A stretch of DNA of 14,395 nt from an uncultured Caulobacterales bacterium (GTDB lineage Bacteria > Pseudomonadota > Alphaproteobacteria > Caulobacterales > Caulobacteraceae): contig CAISYT010000236.1 of assembly GCA_903889785.1 (NCBI GenBank), positions 1-14,395 of the forward strand. Direction: 5' to 3'. Numbering within the stretch: position 1 is the first letter of the stretch; each line of letters opens with the position of its first letter. Position numbers and translations under genes: made by a program. Positions 6,966-13,640 of the stretch are shown here, piece by piece. The notes beneath the pieces are model-generated. The model was not told the origin of the DNA, did not search any database, and saw nothing but the letters and a program-made list of their open reading frames with translations.

Positions 6966-7453
6966 AAAGCTTCTCGCTTCGGCAGGCCGAGGTTAACGCG
7001 CGATCCGGCCAGGGCGTTTAGAATTCGCTTGGCGGCGGGCACTCCGTCAAGTCCGCCCTCACGCCAGGCCTTGGCGACCAGGGCGCGAACCCGCTCGCTC
7101 ACCCGTCCCTCAAAGGCTCGCCCTGCTAGGGTGAGGGCCGTTGTGCGGCGGCGGGCGTCTAATTCGCCTTCTGCCTTTTCGGCTAGACCCAGGGCTTGGA
7201 GATCGCTCAAGGTGCGGCTGGCGGCCTGTTTGGTCAGGCCGGTCAACTTCGCCAGTTCCTGCACGCCCAGTTCGGGCCTGCGGCGCAGGAGCAGGGCGGC
7301 ACGCCAGTGCGAGCGCCCCAACCCCTTGGCTTCGGTTTCAAGCACCGCATCTGCGGCCGCCCAAACGGCAGCCTCGGCCAGGAGCAGCATCTCGAGGCTG
7401 GAATCGAGCTCTTCCTCGCGCAGGATCAGTCGGGGATCGGCGGTGTCGTTCAT
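6962..7453 (-). CDS. MarR-family transcriptional regulator (PetP-like)
   Basis: A winged-helix regulator of 163 residues from the ATG at 7453. The N-terminal half is a dimerisation helix region (EEELDSSLEMLLLAEAAVW, 13-31). The DNA-binding part is GRSHWRAALLLRRRPELGV (46-64), recognition helix region LAKLTGLTKQAASRTLSDL (68-86) and a basic wing GELDARRRTTALTLAG (96-111). The frame also opens at an ATG at 7492 (13 more residues); neither start has a good Shine-Dalgarno. I chose 7453 because the NDTADPRLILREEEL opening suits the family and leaves room for promoters. The stop overlaps the response regulator start as ATGA. MarR proteins often repress their own promoter, so the region it shares with ilvE is a likely target. 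Confidence 0.88.
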   Translation of the reverse strand: MNDTADPRLILREEELDSSLEMLLLAEAAVWAAADAVLETEAKGLGRSHWRAALLLRRRPELGVQELAKLTGLTKQAASRTLSDLQALGLAEKAEGELDARRRTTALTLAGRAFEGRVSERVRALVAKAWREGGLDGVPAAKRILNALAGSRVNLGLPKREAL

Positions 7454-7497
7454 GCAACGACTATGGCCCAAATGGTCCCTTTTGCCCGCCATTTTGT

Positions 7498-7527
7498 TTG
7501 ACGCACCAGTTCTGTGAGGTGTCTAAC
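7498..7527 (+). promoter_or_regulatory. Candidate sigma-70 promoter of ilvE
   Basis: TTGACG at 7498-7503 matches five of six -35 positions. TCTAAC at 7522-7527, 18 bases on, matches four of six -10 positions. The start of transcription would be near 7534, leaving a short leader. It lies in the divergent gap shared with the MarR gene, so a MarR site here could control both directions. Confidence 0.4.
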
Positions 7528-7543
7528 CGGCACGCACGCACGG

Positions 7544-7550
7544 AAGGAGG
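7544..7550 (+). promoter_or_regulatory. Strong ribosome binding site of ilvE
   Basis: AAGGAGG, a near-perfect Shine-Dalgarno, lies 9 bases before the ATG at 7560. This selects that ATG over the in-frame ATG at 7569. It is the strongest such site in the window. Confidence 0.75.
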
Positions 7551-7559
7551 CGTGGAGTC

Positions 7560-8435
7560 ATGCCGATAATGCCCTTTGACGATCGCGACGGCTGGATTTG
7601 GATGGATGGTCAAATCATTCCCTGGCGCGAGGCGAAGGTACACGTACTGACCCATGGCCTGCACTATGCCTCGTCCGTCTTCGAAGGCGAGCGGATGTAC
7701 GGTGGGCAGATCTTCAAGCTCAACGAACACACCGAGCGTCTGTTCGCATCGGCGCAGATTCTCGATTTCGATATCCCGTTCAACGTGGCGCAGATCAATC
7801 AGGCCTGCATCGAGACCTGCGCCAAGAATGGTTTGACCGACGCCTACGTCCGCCCGATTGCCTGGCGCGGCAGCGAGATGATGGCGATTTCGGCCCAGTC
7901 GACCAAGATCCACATGGCCATCGCGGCCTGGGATTGGCCGAGCTATTTTGATCCCGCCACCAAGGCCAAGGGCATCCGACTGACCTGGGCCAAGTACAAG
8001 CGGCCCTCGCCCGAGACCGAGCCGGTGCATTCCAAGGCCAGCGGCCTCTATATGATCTGCACCATTTGCAAACATGCTGCCGAACGTGACGGCTATGCCG
8101 ACGCCCTGTTCCTGGATTGGCGCGGTTACGTTGCAGAGGCGACCGGTGCCAATGTGATGTTTGTGCGCGATGGGGCGATTCATACGCCGACGCCCGATTG
8201 CTTCCTTGACGGCATTACCCGCCGCACGGTGATCGCCCTTGCGAAGGCCAACGGCATCGAGGTGATCGAGCGCCATATCTCCAAAGAGGACCTGGCGACC
8301 TTTACCGAATGCTTCCTGGTTGGTAGTGCGGCCGAGGTGACGCCGGTGTCGGAAGTCGGTGAGTTCCGCTTCACGCCCGGCAAGGTCTCGCTGGGCCTGA
8401 TGGAACAGTACGCCAACCTGGTTCGCGGGCAGTAG
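7560..8435 (+). CDS. ilvE: Branched-chain amino acid aminotransferase (class IV, PLP)
   Basis: IlvE interconverts leucine, isoleucine and valine with their 2-oxo acids using 2-oxoglutarate/glutamate; it is cytoplasmic. The protein has 291 residues, close to E. coli IlvE (about 310). Motifs: THGLHYASSVFEGERMY (31-47), FKLNEHTERLFASAQIL (52-68), HSKASGLY with PLP-lysine Lys159 (157-164), EATGANVMFV with Glu193 (193-202), FLDGITRRTV (215-224) and FLVGSAAEVTPV (252-263). The class IV signature usually has an aromatic residue after N-V where Met200 stands, a small deviation. It has its own promoter, strong ribosome site and terminator, so it is a single-gene unit. It is divergent from the MarR-regulator-kinase operon. 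A D-amino acid aminotransferase or ADC lyase is less likely given these motifs. Confidence 0.94.
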   Translation: MPIMPFDDRDGWIWMDGQIIPWREAKVHVLTHGLHYASSVFEGERMYGGQIFKLNEHTERLFASAQILDFDIPFNVAQINQACIETCAKNGLTDAYVRPIAWRGSEMMAISAQSTKIHMAIAAWDWPSYFDPATKAKGIRLTWAKYKRPSPETEPVHSKASGLYMICTICKHAAERDGYADALFLDWRGYVAEATGANVMFVRDGAIHTPTPDCFLDGITRRTVIALAKANGIEVIERHISKEDLATFTECFLVGSAAEVTPVSEVGEFRFTPGKVSLGLMEQYANLVRGQ

Positions 8436-8446
8436 CGGGCGGCCTG

Positions 8447-8470
8447 AAAAAACCAAGCCTTTGGGTTTTA
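8447..8470 (-). terminator. Intrinsic terminator for the minus-strand DUF4870 operon
   Basis: On the minus strand CCAA and TTGG pair around a short loop (8464-8453), followed at once by six T residues (complement of the A run 8447-8452). The A-rich and T-rich flanks could also let it work on the plus strand. It lies between the two convergent stops. Confidence 0.5.
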
Positions 8471-8477
8471 GACGAAG

Positions 8478-8510
8478 GGCGGATGGGGCAAACTGTCCGC
8501 CGTTTTTCTT
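8478..8510 (+). terminator. Rho-independent terminator of ilvE
   Basis: GGCGGA (8478-8483) and TCCGCC (8496-8501) form a perfect 6-bp stem, extendable by one T-G pair, with a loop of about 10-12 bases. It is followed by GTTTTTCTT. It starts 43 bases after the ilvE stop. Confidence 0.8.
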
Positions 8511-8516
8511 ATGGGC

Positions 8517-8927
8517 TTAGAAGAACCAGCTGCGCGGTCGTGGGTAGACCTGGCCCCGCGAGAGATAGATCAGGCCGGCGACGCAGCGCACCGCATACCA
8601 GATCCCCATCAGGGCCCAGATCAGTAGGCCCAATTTAACGAAGGGGATTCCGATCAGGACCAGCGATAGCGGCACGCCGAACGAGAACGAGGCCAAGCCG
8701 ATCAGCGCCCAGGCAATTCCGAGCCAGAAGGTGCGGATCAGGAAGCGATAGTGGCTGAAGGTGATCGGCCCGGCATCTGCCAGCCGGGCGTAGGCCAGGA
8801 TCAGACCGATTGCCGTGGTCAGTCCGGCGGTGGCGAAACCGGCCAGGTAAAGGCCATAGGTGATCCTAGGCGTCAGTCGGCCTTCGCTAAGCGCTTGGCG
8901 AGGATCTGCGAGTTGAACATCGGCCAT
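8517..8927 (-). CDS. Small integral membrane protein, DUF4870-like
   Basis: A 136-residue membrane protein resembling the DUF4870 family, whose function is unknown. Hydrophobic segments: about 24-47, 66-88 and 89-122, the last possibly two short segments. Between the first two lies SHYRFLIRTFWLG (58-70), a well-known feature of this family (SHYRFQIRTFW). The C-terminal part has IWYAVRCVAGLIYLSRGQVYPRPRSWFF (109-136), with the R-x-x-x-G pattern and P..W ending that family members share. AAGGA lies about 6 bases before the ATG on the minus strand. It is the last gene of the minus-strand run, about 75 bases after the broken gene upstream, and ends at a convergent terminator region. Its job cannot be read from the sequence. 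Confidence 0.78.
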   Translation of the reverse strand: MADVQLADPRQALSEGRLTPRITYGLYLAGFATAGLTTAIGLILAYARLADAGPITFSHYRFLIRTFWLGIAWALIGLASFSFGVPLSLVLIGIPFVKLGLLIWALMGIWYAVRCVAGLIYLSRGQVYPRPRSWFF

Positions 8928-9001
8928 GGCGGTTCCTTAGCGGTTCGATGGTTAAAGTGTGGGTGAGGCGAGGCGGAAACGCAAATCGGCGGCCAAAAGC
9001 C

Positions 9002-9595
9002 TCAACGCGGTAGCAGGGAGTCCGCAATGGCCAGTGGATCGAACGCCTGATCCGTAGGCCGTAGCCAAGGTAGGACGGACCCGAGCAGAAGTGCGACGAA
9101 GATCAGATGCTAGGCTAGCGACAGGCCAATGCTGCGGGCGGCGCTGCTCATTGCGGTCAGCAGCATGCCGAAAGCACCGGCACCCAAAAGGGCAATCGCC
9201 CATATCAGGGGTGAGCGGCGGTCGACCGCGCCAGCCAGCACGAACCTAGCCTCTGAGACTGCCGCTGCTTCGGCAGCCAGGGTGCGCACAAAGGCACTAT
9301 AGGTCGGCAGATGGGTCTCCATCCTGCGTCTGTCAAAACTAGCGGCTGGGATCATCACACGGTTTCGCCCAAACCTCAGTGTCACGCAGGGATGTGGCCG
9401 CCGCGCCTTAGCGGGCAGCAGGGTCATCCGGCTCAGGCCTGAGAGCGGATGAACGATACGGGACTTGCCGCGCTGCTGGATCAGTCTGCCGTCCTGCAGG
9501 GTCCAGTGCGTTTCGCCGGAAAGGGGCGATGGTCGGGTGGCGTAAGTCGATGTTGCGGTTGGTTCCACCACCGACCCGGTTAGGCCCCTTGGCAC
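9002..9595 (-). pseudogene. Two-TM hypothetical protein interrupted by an in-frame TAG
   Basis: The frame runs from a GTG at 9595 (other GTGs at 9571 and 9568 clear the folB stop) for 161 codons to TAG at 9112-9110. It then continues in the same frame for 35 sense codons to TGA at 9004-9002. The first part has a beta-rich, PH-like region (THWTLQDGRLIQQRGKSRIV at about 29-48, HPCVTLRFGRNRVMIP at about 68-83), a helix (AFVRTLAAEAAAVSEARF) and a TM segment (about 129-149). The stop falls inside what looks like a second TM segment: SIGLSLA, stop, HLIFVALLLGSVLPWL. The tail AFDPLAIADSLLPR looks like a genuine C-terminus. I read this as a recent nonsense mutation or a sequencing error in a conserved hypothetical gene of the folB operon. 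The shortened product may still be made. Confidence 0.65.
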
Positions 9596-9987
9596 GACAA
9601 GGTGATCTCGACTCCGGCGGCTTCGGCGTCCGGCGCGAGTGCATTGGGCTTTTCCACGCGAACCCGCGCCCGCAGCACGCGTGGGTCTTCCAGCAGCGCT
9701 GTGGCGAGACGCCAGGCGTAGGTCTCCACCAGGCCGATGTGGCCTGTGTCGGCTATGGCGCGCGCCGTCTGGGCAATGGTTTCGTAATTGACTGTTTCGG
9801 CCAGGCGTTCGGGCTCGCTGATGTCCAGGTCGAGTTCGGCGTCGATGACCAGCGGCTGGCCGTGACCATGTTCGTGATCATAGACACCGATTTGCGCCAC
9901 CACGCTGAGCGCACGCACGAAAATCTTGGCGCTGACCAGCGTGTTCGCAGCTGTCTCGGCTGGGTTAACTACAGCGGCAGGGGTCAC
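9580..9987 (-). CDS. folB: Dihydroneopterin aldolase
   Basis: FolB converts 7,8-dihydroneopterin to 6-hydroxymethyl-dihydropterin plus glycolaldehyde in folate synthesis; it is cytoplasmic and oligomeric. From the GTG at 9987 it has 135 residues. Motifs: FVRALSVVAQIGVYDHEHG (about 23-41) with a Glu expected in pterin contact, VNYETIA with Tyr68, HIGLVETYAWRLATALL with Glu88 that anchors the pterin ring, and RVRVEKPNAL with the catalytic Lys113. The frame is open to a TTG at 10002, but the GTG forms a GTGA overlap with the SDR stop (9987-9984), a clean coupling signal, so I use it. The stop lies close to, or inside, the start of the next gene downstream. Confidence 0.9.
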   Translation of the reverse strand: MTPAAVVNPAETAANTLVSAKIFVRALSVVAQIGVYDHEHGHGQPLVIDAELDLDISEPERLAETVNYETIAQTARAIADTGHIGLVETYAWRLATALLEDPRVLRARVRVEKPNALAPDAEAAGVEITLSCQGA

Positions 9988-10748
9988 GCCGGGGGCATCC
10001 AATTCAGGTGCTGGCCGCTGTCGACCGTGATCATCTGGCCAGTGACGGAGGGCGCGTCAATCAGATAGGCCAGGGCGTCAGCGATCTCGTCGGGCGAAAC
10101 GGCATGGCCAAGTAGCGCACCTGCGGCCTCTCGCTCGAAATCCTCAGAGGACTGGTGAATAGATGCGAGTGTCGGGCCTGGTCCGATGGCGTTGACCCGA
10201 ATGCGCGGTGCCAGCCCCTGCGCCAGGGTGCGGGTGGCGTAAAAAAGACCTGACTTACTTAAGCTATAACTAAAAAAGTTCGGATCAGTATGGAGCACAC
10301 GCTGATCGACGATATTGACGATGAGGCCCTTGCGCTCGTCCGGCAGTGCGGCAGCGAAGGCCTGGGCCAGCAGCACGGGTGCGCGCAGGTTTACCGCCTG
10401 ATGCGCATCATACCGCGCAGGATCGATCGCACCCACGTGGTCCGGCTCGAACAAGGCAGCGCAATTGACCAGCAGCGTCAGCGGGCCCAGCTCGGCGGTG
10501 GCATTGCCGATCAGCGCCAGTAGCGCCGCCGGATCGGAGAGATCAGCGGAAAAGGTCTTTGCCTTCCGGCCAAGCGCGCGGATCTCTGCGGCGACGGCCT
10601 GGGCCTCGTCACGGGAATGATGATGGTGCACGGCCACATCGAAACCTGCCACGGCGGCTCGCAACGCGAGTGTGCGACCGATCCGCTTGCCCGCGCCCGT
10701 GAGCAGGGCCGTGCCCCTGGCAGAGGTCTGGCTATGGGTCTGCGGCAT
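9984..10748 (-). CDS. Pteridine-reductase-like SDR (FolM/PTR1 type)
   Basis: A 254-residue short-chain dehydrogenase/reductase of the FolM/PTR1 branch. These enzymes use NADPH to reduce dihydro- or oxidised pterins, and E. coli FolM makes tetrahydromonapterin. The cofactor loop is TGAGKRIG (17-24), with the TGxxxRxG Arg typical of this branch. NCAALF (95-100) replaces the usual NNAS. The catalytic set is Asp148 (NIVDQR), Tyr161 and Lys165 (YSLSK). The Asp replaces the usual SDR Ser, and the 13- and 4-residue spacings equal those of Leishmania PTR1 (Asp181, Tyr194, Lys198). VDSGQHLNW (242-250) matches the family ending. It is coupled to folB by a GTGA overlap. No clear Shine-Dalgarno precedes the ATG. 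The exact substrate is inferred. Confidence 0.85.
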   Translation of the reverse strand: MPQTHSQTSARGTALLTGAGKRIGRTLALRAAVAGFDVAVHHHHSRDEAQAVAAEIRALGRKAKTFSADLSDPAALLALIGNATAELGPLTLLVNCAALFEPDHVGAIDPARYDAHQAVNLRAPVLLAQAFAAALPDERKGLIVNIVDQRVLHTDPNFFSYSLSKSGLFYATRTLAQGLAPRIRVNAIGPGPTLASIHQSSEDFEREAAGALLGHAVSPDEIADALAYLIDAPSVTGQMITVDSGQHLNWMPPA

Positions 10749-10790
10749 AGGATGTTTACGCCCGCTGCCGAATGCGTTGCCTAAACAGCC

Positions 10791-10871
10791 TCAGTCGAAA
10801 CGGCCCATGTCGATGCGGTTCAGCACGGCAAAGCCGCCGAGAAAAATAGCGATGACAAGAATCGCGACCAT
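10791..10871 (-). CDS. 26-residue single-span membrane peptide
   Basis: The minus strand encodes ATG (10871) to TGA (10793-10791), 26 residues. About 16 hydrophobic residues (VAILVIAIFLGGFAVL) are followed by a polar end NRIDMGRFD. This is the shape of a small bitopic membrane protein with a charged tail on one side. GGAG lies about 11 bases before the ATG, a rather long spacing. It is 42 bases upstream of the SDR on the same strand, so it may be the first gene of the SDR-folB operon. I recall similar short peptides ending in NRID-GRFD in alphaproteobacteria, but cannot check this here. No function is assigned. It is too short for standard ORF cut-offs. Confidence 0.6.
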   Translation of the reverse strand: MVAILVIAIFLGGFAVLNRIDMGRFD

Positions 10872-10981
10872 GGTCAGATCAACTCCGCAGCGGACGGGTT
10901 TCGATTAGCCGTACCGGCGCGATAGGGCAAGGGCGAGAAGAAGGGCTTTGGGCCCCTGCCGCCGCATTGCGCCTATTCCGG

Positions 10982-13456
10982 TCAGAACCCTGCCCGCAGC
11001 ACCACGCCGTAGGTGCGCGGCGTGCCGAGAAAGGCGTTGTAGGCACCGGCCTGCAAGGGTGCGCTGAACGCCACCTGCATGTAGTTGGTGTCAAACAGGT
11101 TTGCGCCGAACAGCTCGACCGACCAGCGGTCACCGAAATCCGCCAAGCCAATCCTACCATTGACCACCGTAAAGGCCCCCTGAACCTTTGCCGGGTCGAG
11201 GTCTGATCCGGTGTTGGCTTCCGAGGTGTACTTGGCCGCCAAGTTAGCCACGAGCTTCGTGTCGCTGCTCAAGTTATGTTTATAGTCTAGCGCCAGGGAG
11301 CCGGAGAACAGCGGCGCGCCTGAGAGGCGGCCATTGCGCAGGTTCGGGAAGCCCGCCACGGCGTTGTCGCCATACTGGGTCACGGCCCAGGTCAGGCCGC
11401 CCTGGGTCGTCAGGCCGCTGATCGGCGTGAACCAAAGTAGGTCGCTGTCGATGCCGTAGGAGGTCACTTCCGGCACCGGGATCACGTTGAAGGTAATGCC
11501 GTTGAAAGCGTTGAGCTGGAAGTTCTTGAAATTGCTGTTGAAGCCTGTGGCGTTGAGCAACAGGGACCGCTGCGCCAGGGTGCTCTTAAAGCCCGCCTCG
11601 TAGGTATCGACAGTTTCAGCCGGAAATGCGGTTGAGGCCACGGGCACGATCGGAAGCGGCAAGGTGGGGGAAAACGCCCCGCCCTGGGTTCGGTCGAGGT
11701 TGAAGCCGCCGGCCTTGAACCCGCGGGCGTAAGACACATAGGTCATCAGCTCGGGCGAAATGCGGTAGCTGGCCTTGAGGGTGCCAGACAGGTCTTTGTT
11801 GTCTTGGGATTGAGCGACGGAGCGGTTGTTGAAGCCAGGGTTGCTCCAGCTCGGCACGCAGAGTGAGCCCAGAATGCTGGGCAGGGCCCCCGGGATGGCG
11901 GCGACCGGCACACCCAGGCCCACCAGGAAACCCGCCATGGTGCCATTGCTGGCACGTGTGATGGCGGTGCCGCAGGCAACGCCACTCTCCGTATTGGTCT
12001 GTAGCGAGTTCACCTTCTTGTTTTCGATCGTGTAGCGAAGGCCCACGGTCAGATCGAGTTTGTCGCTGGCGTGGACCGTGTTGTTGGTGAAAAATGCATA
12101 GCTATTGCCGCGCTGGCTATAGCTGTCGGCTTGACCCTCGCCGGCCAGATAGCTGGTGTTGGGCGCGCGCCCTAAGAGACCGGCAACGAAGTTTGGAGCC
12201 CCAGCCCCACCGACGATGCTTTGAGAAATCAGCCGGCCCAGGAACTGCTCATAGGCCATGCCATAGCGGAAATCCTGGCCTGAATTCAGCCGCTCGCTGG
12301 CCAGGAAAACGCCTCCGAGCCAGTCGACTTTGTCGGTCTTACCGGCCAGGCGAAGTTCTTGGGTCAGGGTCGTGAAATGGGTGTTGGACCCCTGGCCCGT
12401 CCGATAGGCCACGTCGGCATTGGAGAAGTCGACGTCGAGCGCATTGTTCGACTTCCAGTCGCGGTAGGCGCTTATCGAGGTCAGCTGTGCCCCACTGAGA
12501 TCGACGTCGGCCTGGGCAGAGATCCCACCATCCTTGATACGTTGGGCGGTAGAGCGATTGGCGCGGGCGGCGCGGTCATAGGGGTGCGGCACAAGATCGG
12601 TTGCGCCGCCGGGCGTGGTGGCATCCAGCGCCAGCTGACTTGCCGTGCCGCGTTTGATGCTGACAGCGGCGCAGCAGTTTTCGTCCCGATCGGTGTAGTC
12701 GCCGATGAAACGGATCTTGGCTTTGTCACTGGGTGTCACCAGCAGTTGGCCGCGGAAGGTATAGAAGTTCTGGTCGGCGTCCTTGTCGGCCGTGCGCGGA
12801 CCGTCGCCGCGAGTCATGTTGTAATAACCTTCGCGTTTGCGGGCGGCGAAATAGAGATTGGCCGCGACCGTATCGGGCACGAGGGCCCCGCCCACGCTGA
12901 TGGAGCCGCCGACCGCGCCATAGTTTCCGAGGGTCAGTTCGCCCCGCGCGCTCGGCGTGAAGGTCGGCGCGGCGGTTATGATATTGATGACGCCGGCGGA
13001 CGTGTTCTTGCCGAACAGCGTCCCTTGCGGGCCTTTCAGCACTTCGATGCGCGCCAGGTTCCCCAGGTCATTGTAGGCCACGCCATTGCGGGGGCGGTAG
13101 ACGCCGTCGATCACGATCCCTACCGAGGATTCCAGGCCGGCGTTGTCGCCAACCGTGCCAATGCCACGGATGCGGGCGGTGGTGCTGGTCTCATTGGTGG
13201 TGGTGGTGACGTTCAGGCCCGGGGTGAGCAACTGCAAGTCTTTGATGTCTTTGACGCCGGCCGCCTGAAGCTGGGCACCGGTGAGGGCGATGACCACGAT
13301 AGGCACATCCTGCAGGTTCTGCTCGCGCTTCTGGGCCGTGACGATAATACTATCGACCGTAGAGGTGACCTGCTGCGCCATCGCTTGCGCCCCAATCAAC
13401 GTCGTCATGGCCAATACGGTCAGCGACACGCCGCGCAGCATACCTTGATCGGTCAT
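10982..13456 (-). CDS. TonB-dependent outer membrane receptor
   Basis: An 824-residue outer-membrane transporter powered by TonB/ExbB/ExbD. Parts: signal peptide 1-27 (cleavage after GAQAMA), a TonB-box-like DSIIVTA (35-41), plug domain about 45-162 (QDVPIVVIALTG, LQLLTPGL, ARIRGIG, IDGVYRPR, LARIEVLKGPQGTLFGKNTSAGVINI), then the beta-barrel to the C-terminal Phe (VVLRAGF), the usual BAM signal. It resembles the large receptor families of Caulobacter and sphingomonads. The substrate is not readable: no TonB regulators, siderophore or sugar genes lie next to it. A CC pair (261-262) and a Cys495/Cys533 pair within a hydrophobic insert (about 485-550) may form disulfides in outer loops. AAGGGA lies about 6 bases before the ATG. 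Confidence 0.95.
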   Translation of the reverse strand: MTDQGMLRGVSLTVLAMTTLIGAQAMAQQVTSTVDSIIVTAQKREQNLQDVPIVVIALTGAQLQAAGVKDIKDLQLLTPGLNVTTTTNETSTTARIRGIGTVGDNAGLESSVGIVIDGVYRPRNGVAYNDLGNLARIEVLKGPQGTLFGKNTSAGVINIITAAPTFTPSARGELTLGNYGAVGGSISVGGALVPDTVAANLYFAARKREGYYNMTRGDGPRTADKDADQNFYTFRGQLLVTPSDKAKIRFIGDYTDRDENCCAAVSIKRGTASQLALDATTPGGATDLVPHPYDRAARANRSTAQRIKDGGISAQADVDLSGAQLTSISAYRDWKSNNALDVDFSNADVAYRTGQGSNTHFTTLTQELRLAGKTDKVDWLGGVFLASERLNSGQDFRYGMAYEQFLGRLISQSIVGGAGAPNFVAGLLGRAPNTSYLAGEGQADSYSQRGNSYAFFTNNTVHASDKLDLTVGLRYTIENKKVNSLQTNTESGVACGTAITRASNGTMAGFLVGLGVPVAAIPGALPSILGSLCVPSWSNPGFNNRSVAQSQDNKDLSGTLKASYRISPELMTYVSYARGFKAGGFNLDRTQGGAFSPTLPLPIVPVASTAFPAETVDTYEAGFKSTLAQRSLLLNATGFNSNFKNFQLNAFNGITFNVIPVPEVTSYGIDSDLLWFTPISGLTTQGGLTWAVTQYGDNAVAGFPNLRNGRLSGAPLFSGSLALDYKHNLSSDTKLVANLAAKYTSEANTGSDLDPAKVQGAFTVVNGRIGLADFGDRWSVELFGANLFDTNYMQVAFSAPLQAGAYNAFLGTPRTYGVVLRAGF

Positions 13457-13484
13457 CCGATTCCCTTTCGTTTCCGTCCGTCAG

Positions 13485-13507
13485 GGTCGACACCGCCGAC
13501 CTTTTTT
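13485..13507 (-). promoter_or_regulatory. Hairpin in the leader of the TonB receptor mRNA
   Basis: GGTCG (13485-13489) and CGACC (13497-13501) pair around 7 bases, beside a T6 run at 13502-13507. On the minus strand, in the receptor leader, it is A6 then a 5-bp hairpin, 28 bases before the ATG. On the plus strand it has the form of an intrinsic terminator that would stop antisense transcripts. Either role is possible. Confidence 0.35.
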
Positions 13508-13587
13508 GCCCTCAATCCTACCGAATGAAGGTCAAGTTTTCATTGATCAGTTAATAATGCGCGCAGCGCGGTCGCACGGGGCTTCCT

Positions 13588-13606
13588 AAAAACACCGGTC
13601 GCGGTG
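13588..13606 (-). terminator. Intrinsic terminator of the antiporter gene
   Basis: On the minus strand CACCG (13606-13602), a 4-base loop and CGGTG (13597-13593) are followed by TTTTT (complement of 13588-13592). It starts about 35 bases after the antiporter stop and separates it from the receptor gene. Confidence 0.65.
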
Positions 13607-13640
13607 ACGTTTGGCCGCACAGCTTGCGATGCCATGGTCA

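Larger units (their letters stand above)
13457..13640. other. Gap between antiporter and TonB receptor genes
   Basis: This 184-base gap is the longest gene-free stretch in the window. It holds the antiporter terminator, an AT-rich stretch around 13530-13560 that probably carries the receptor promoter, and the leader hairpin. I could not pick out a convincing -35/-10 pair: TTGACC and TAGGAT on the minus strand are only 9 bases apart. No gene or RNA is evident. Confidence 0.5.

Noticed and set aside
7554..7558. GAGTC (a CcrM GANTC site) just before the ilvE ATG
   Set aside because: GANTC sites are scattered in the window by chance; one copy gives no evidence of cell-cycle control.
7461..8456. 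Minus-strand open frame of 331 codons
   Set aside because: It is antisense to ilvE, whose motifs, ribosome site and terminator are all on the plus strand.
12359..13528. Plus-strand open frame of 389 codons
   Set aside because: It is exactly antisense to the TonB receptor N-terminal half, has no domain or signal, and its length reflects GC-rich codon bias.
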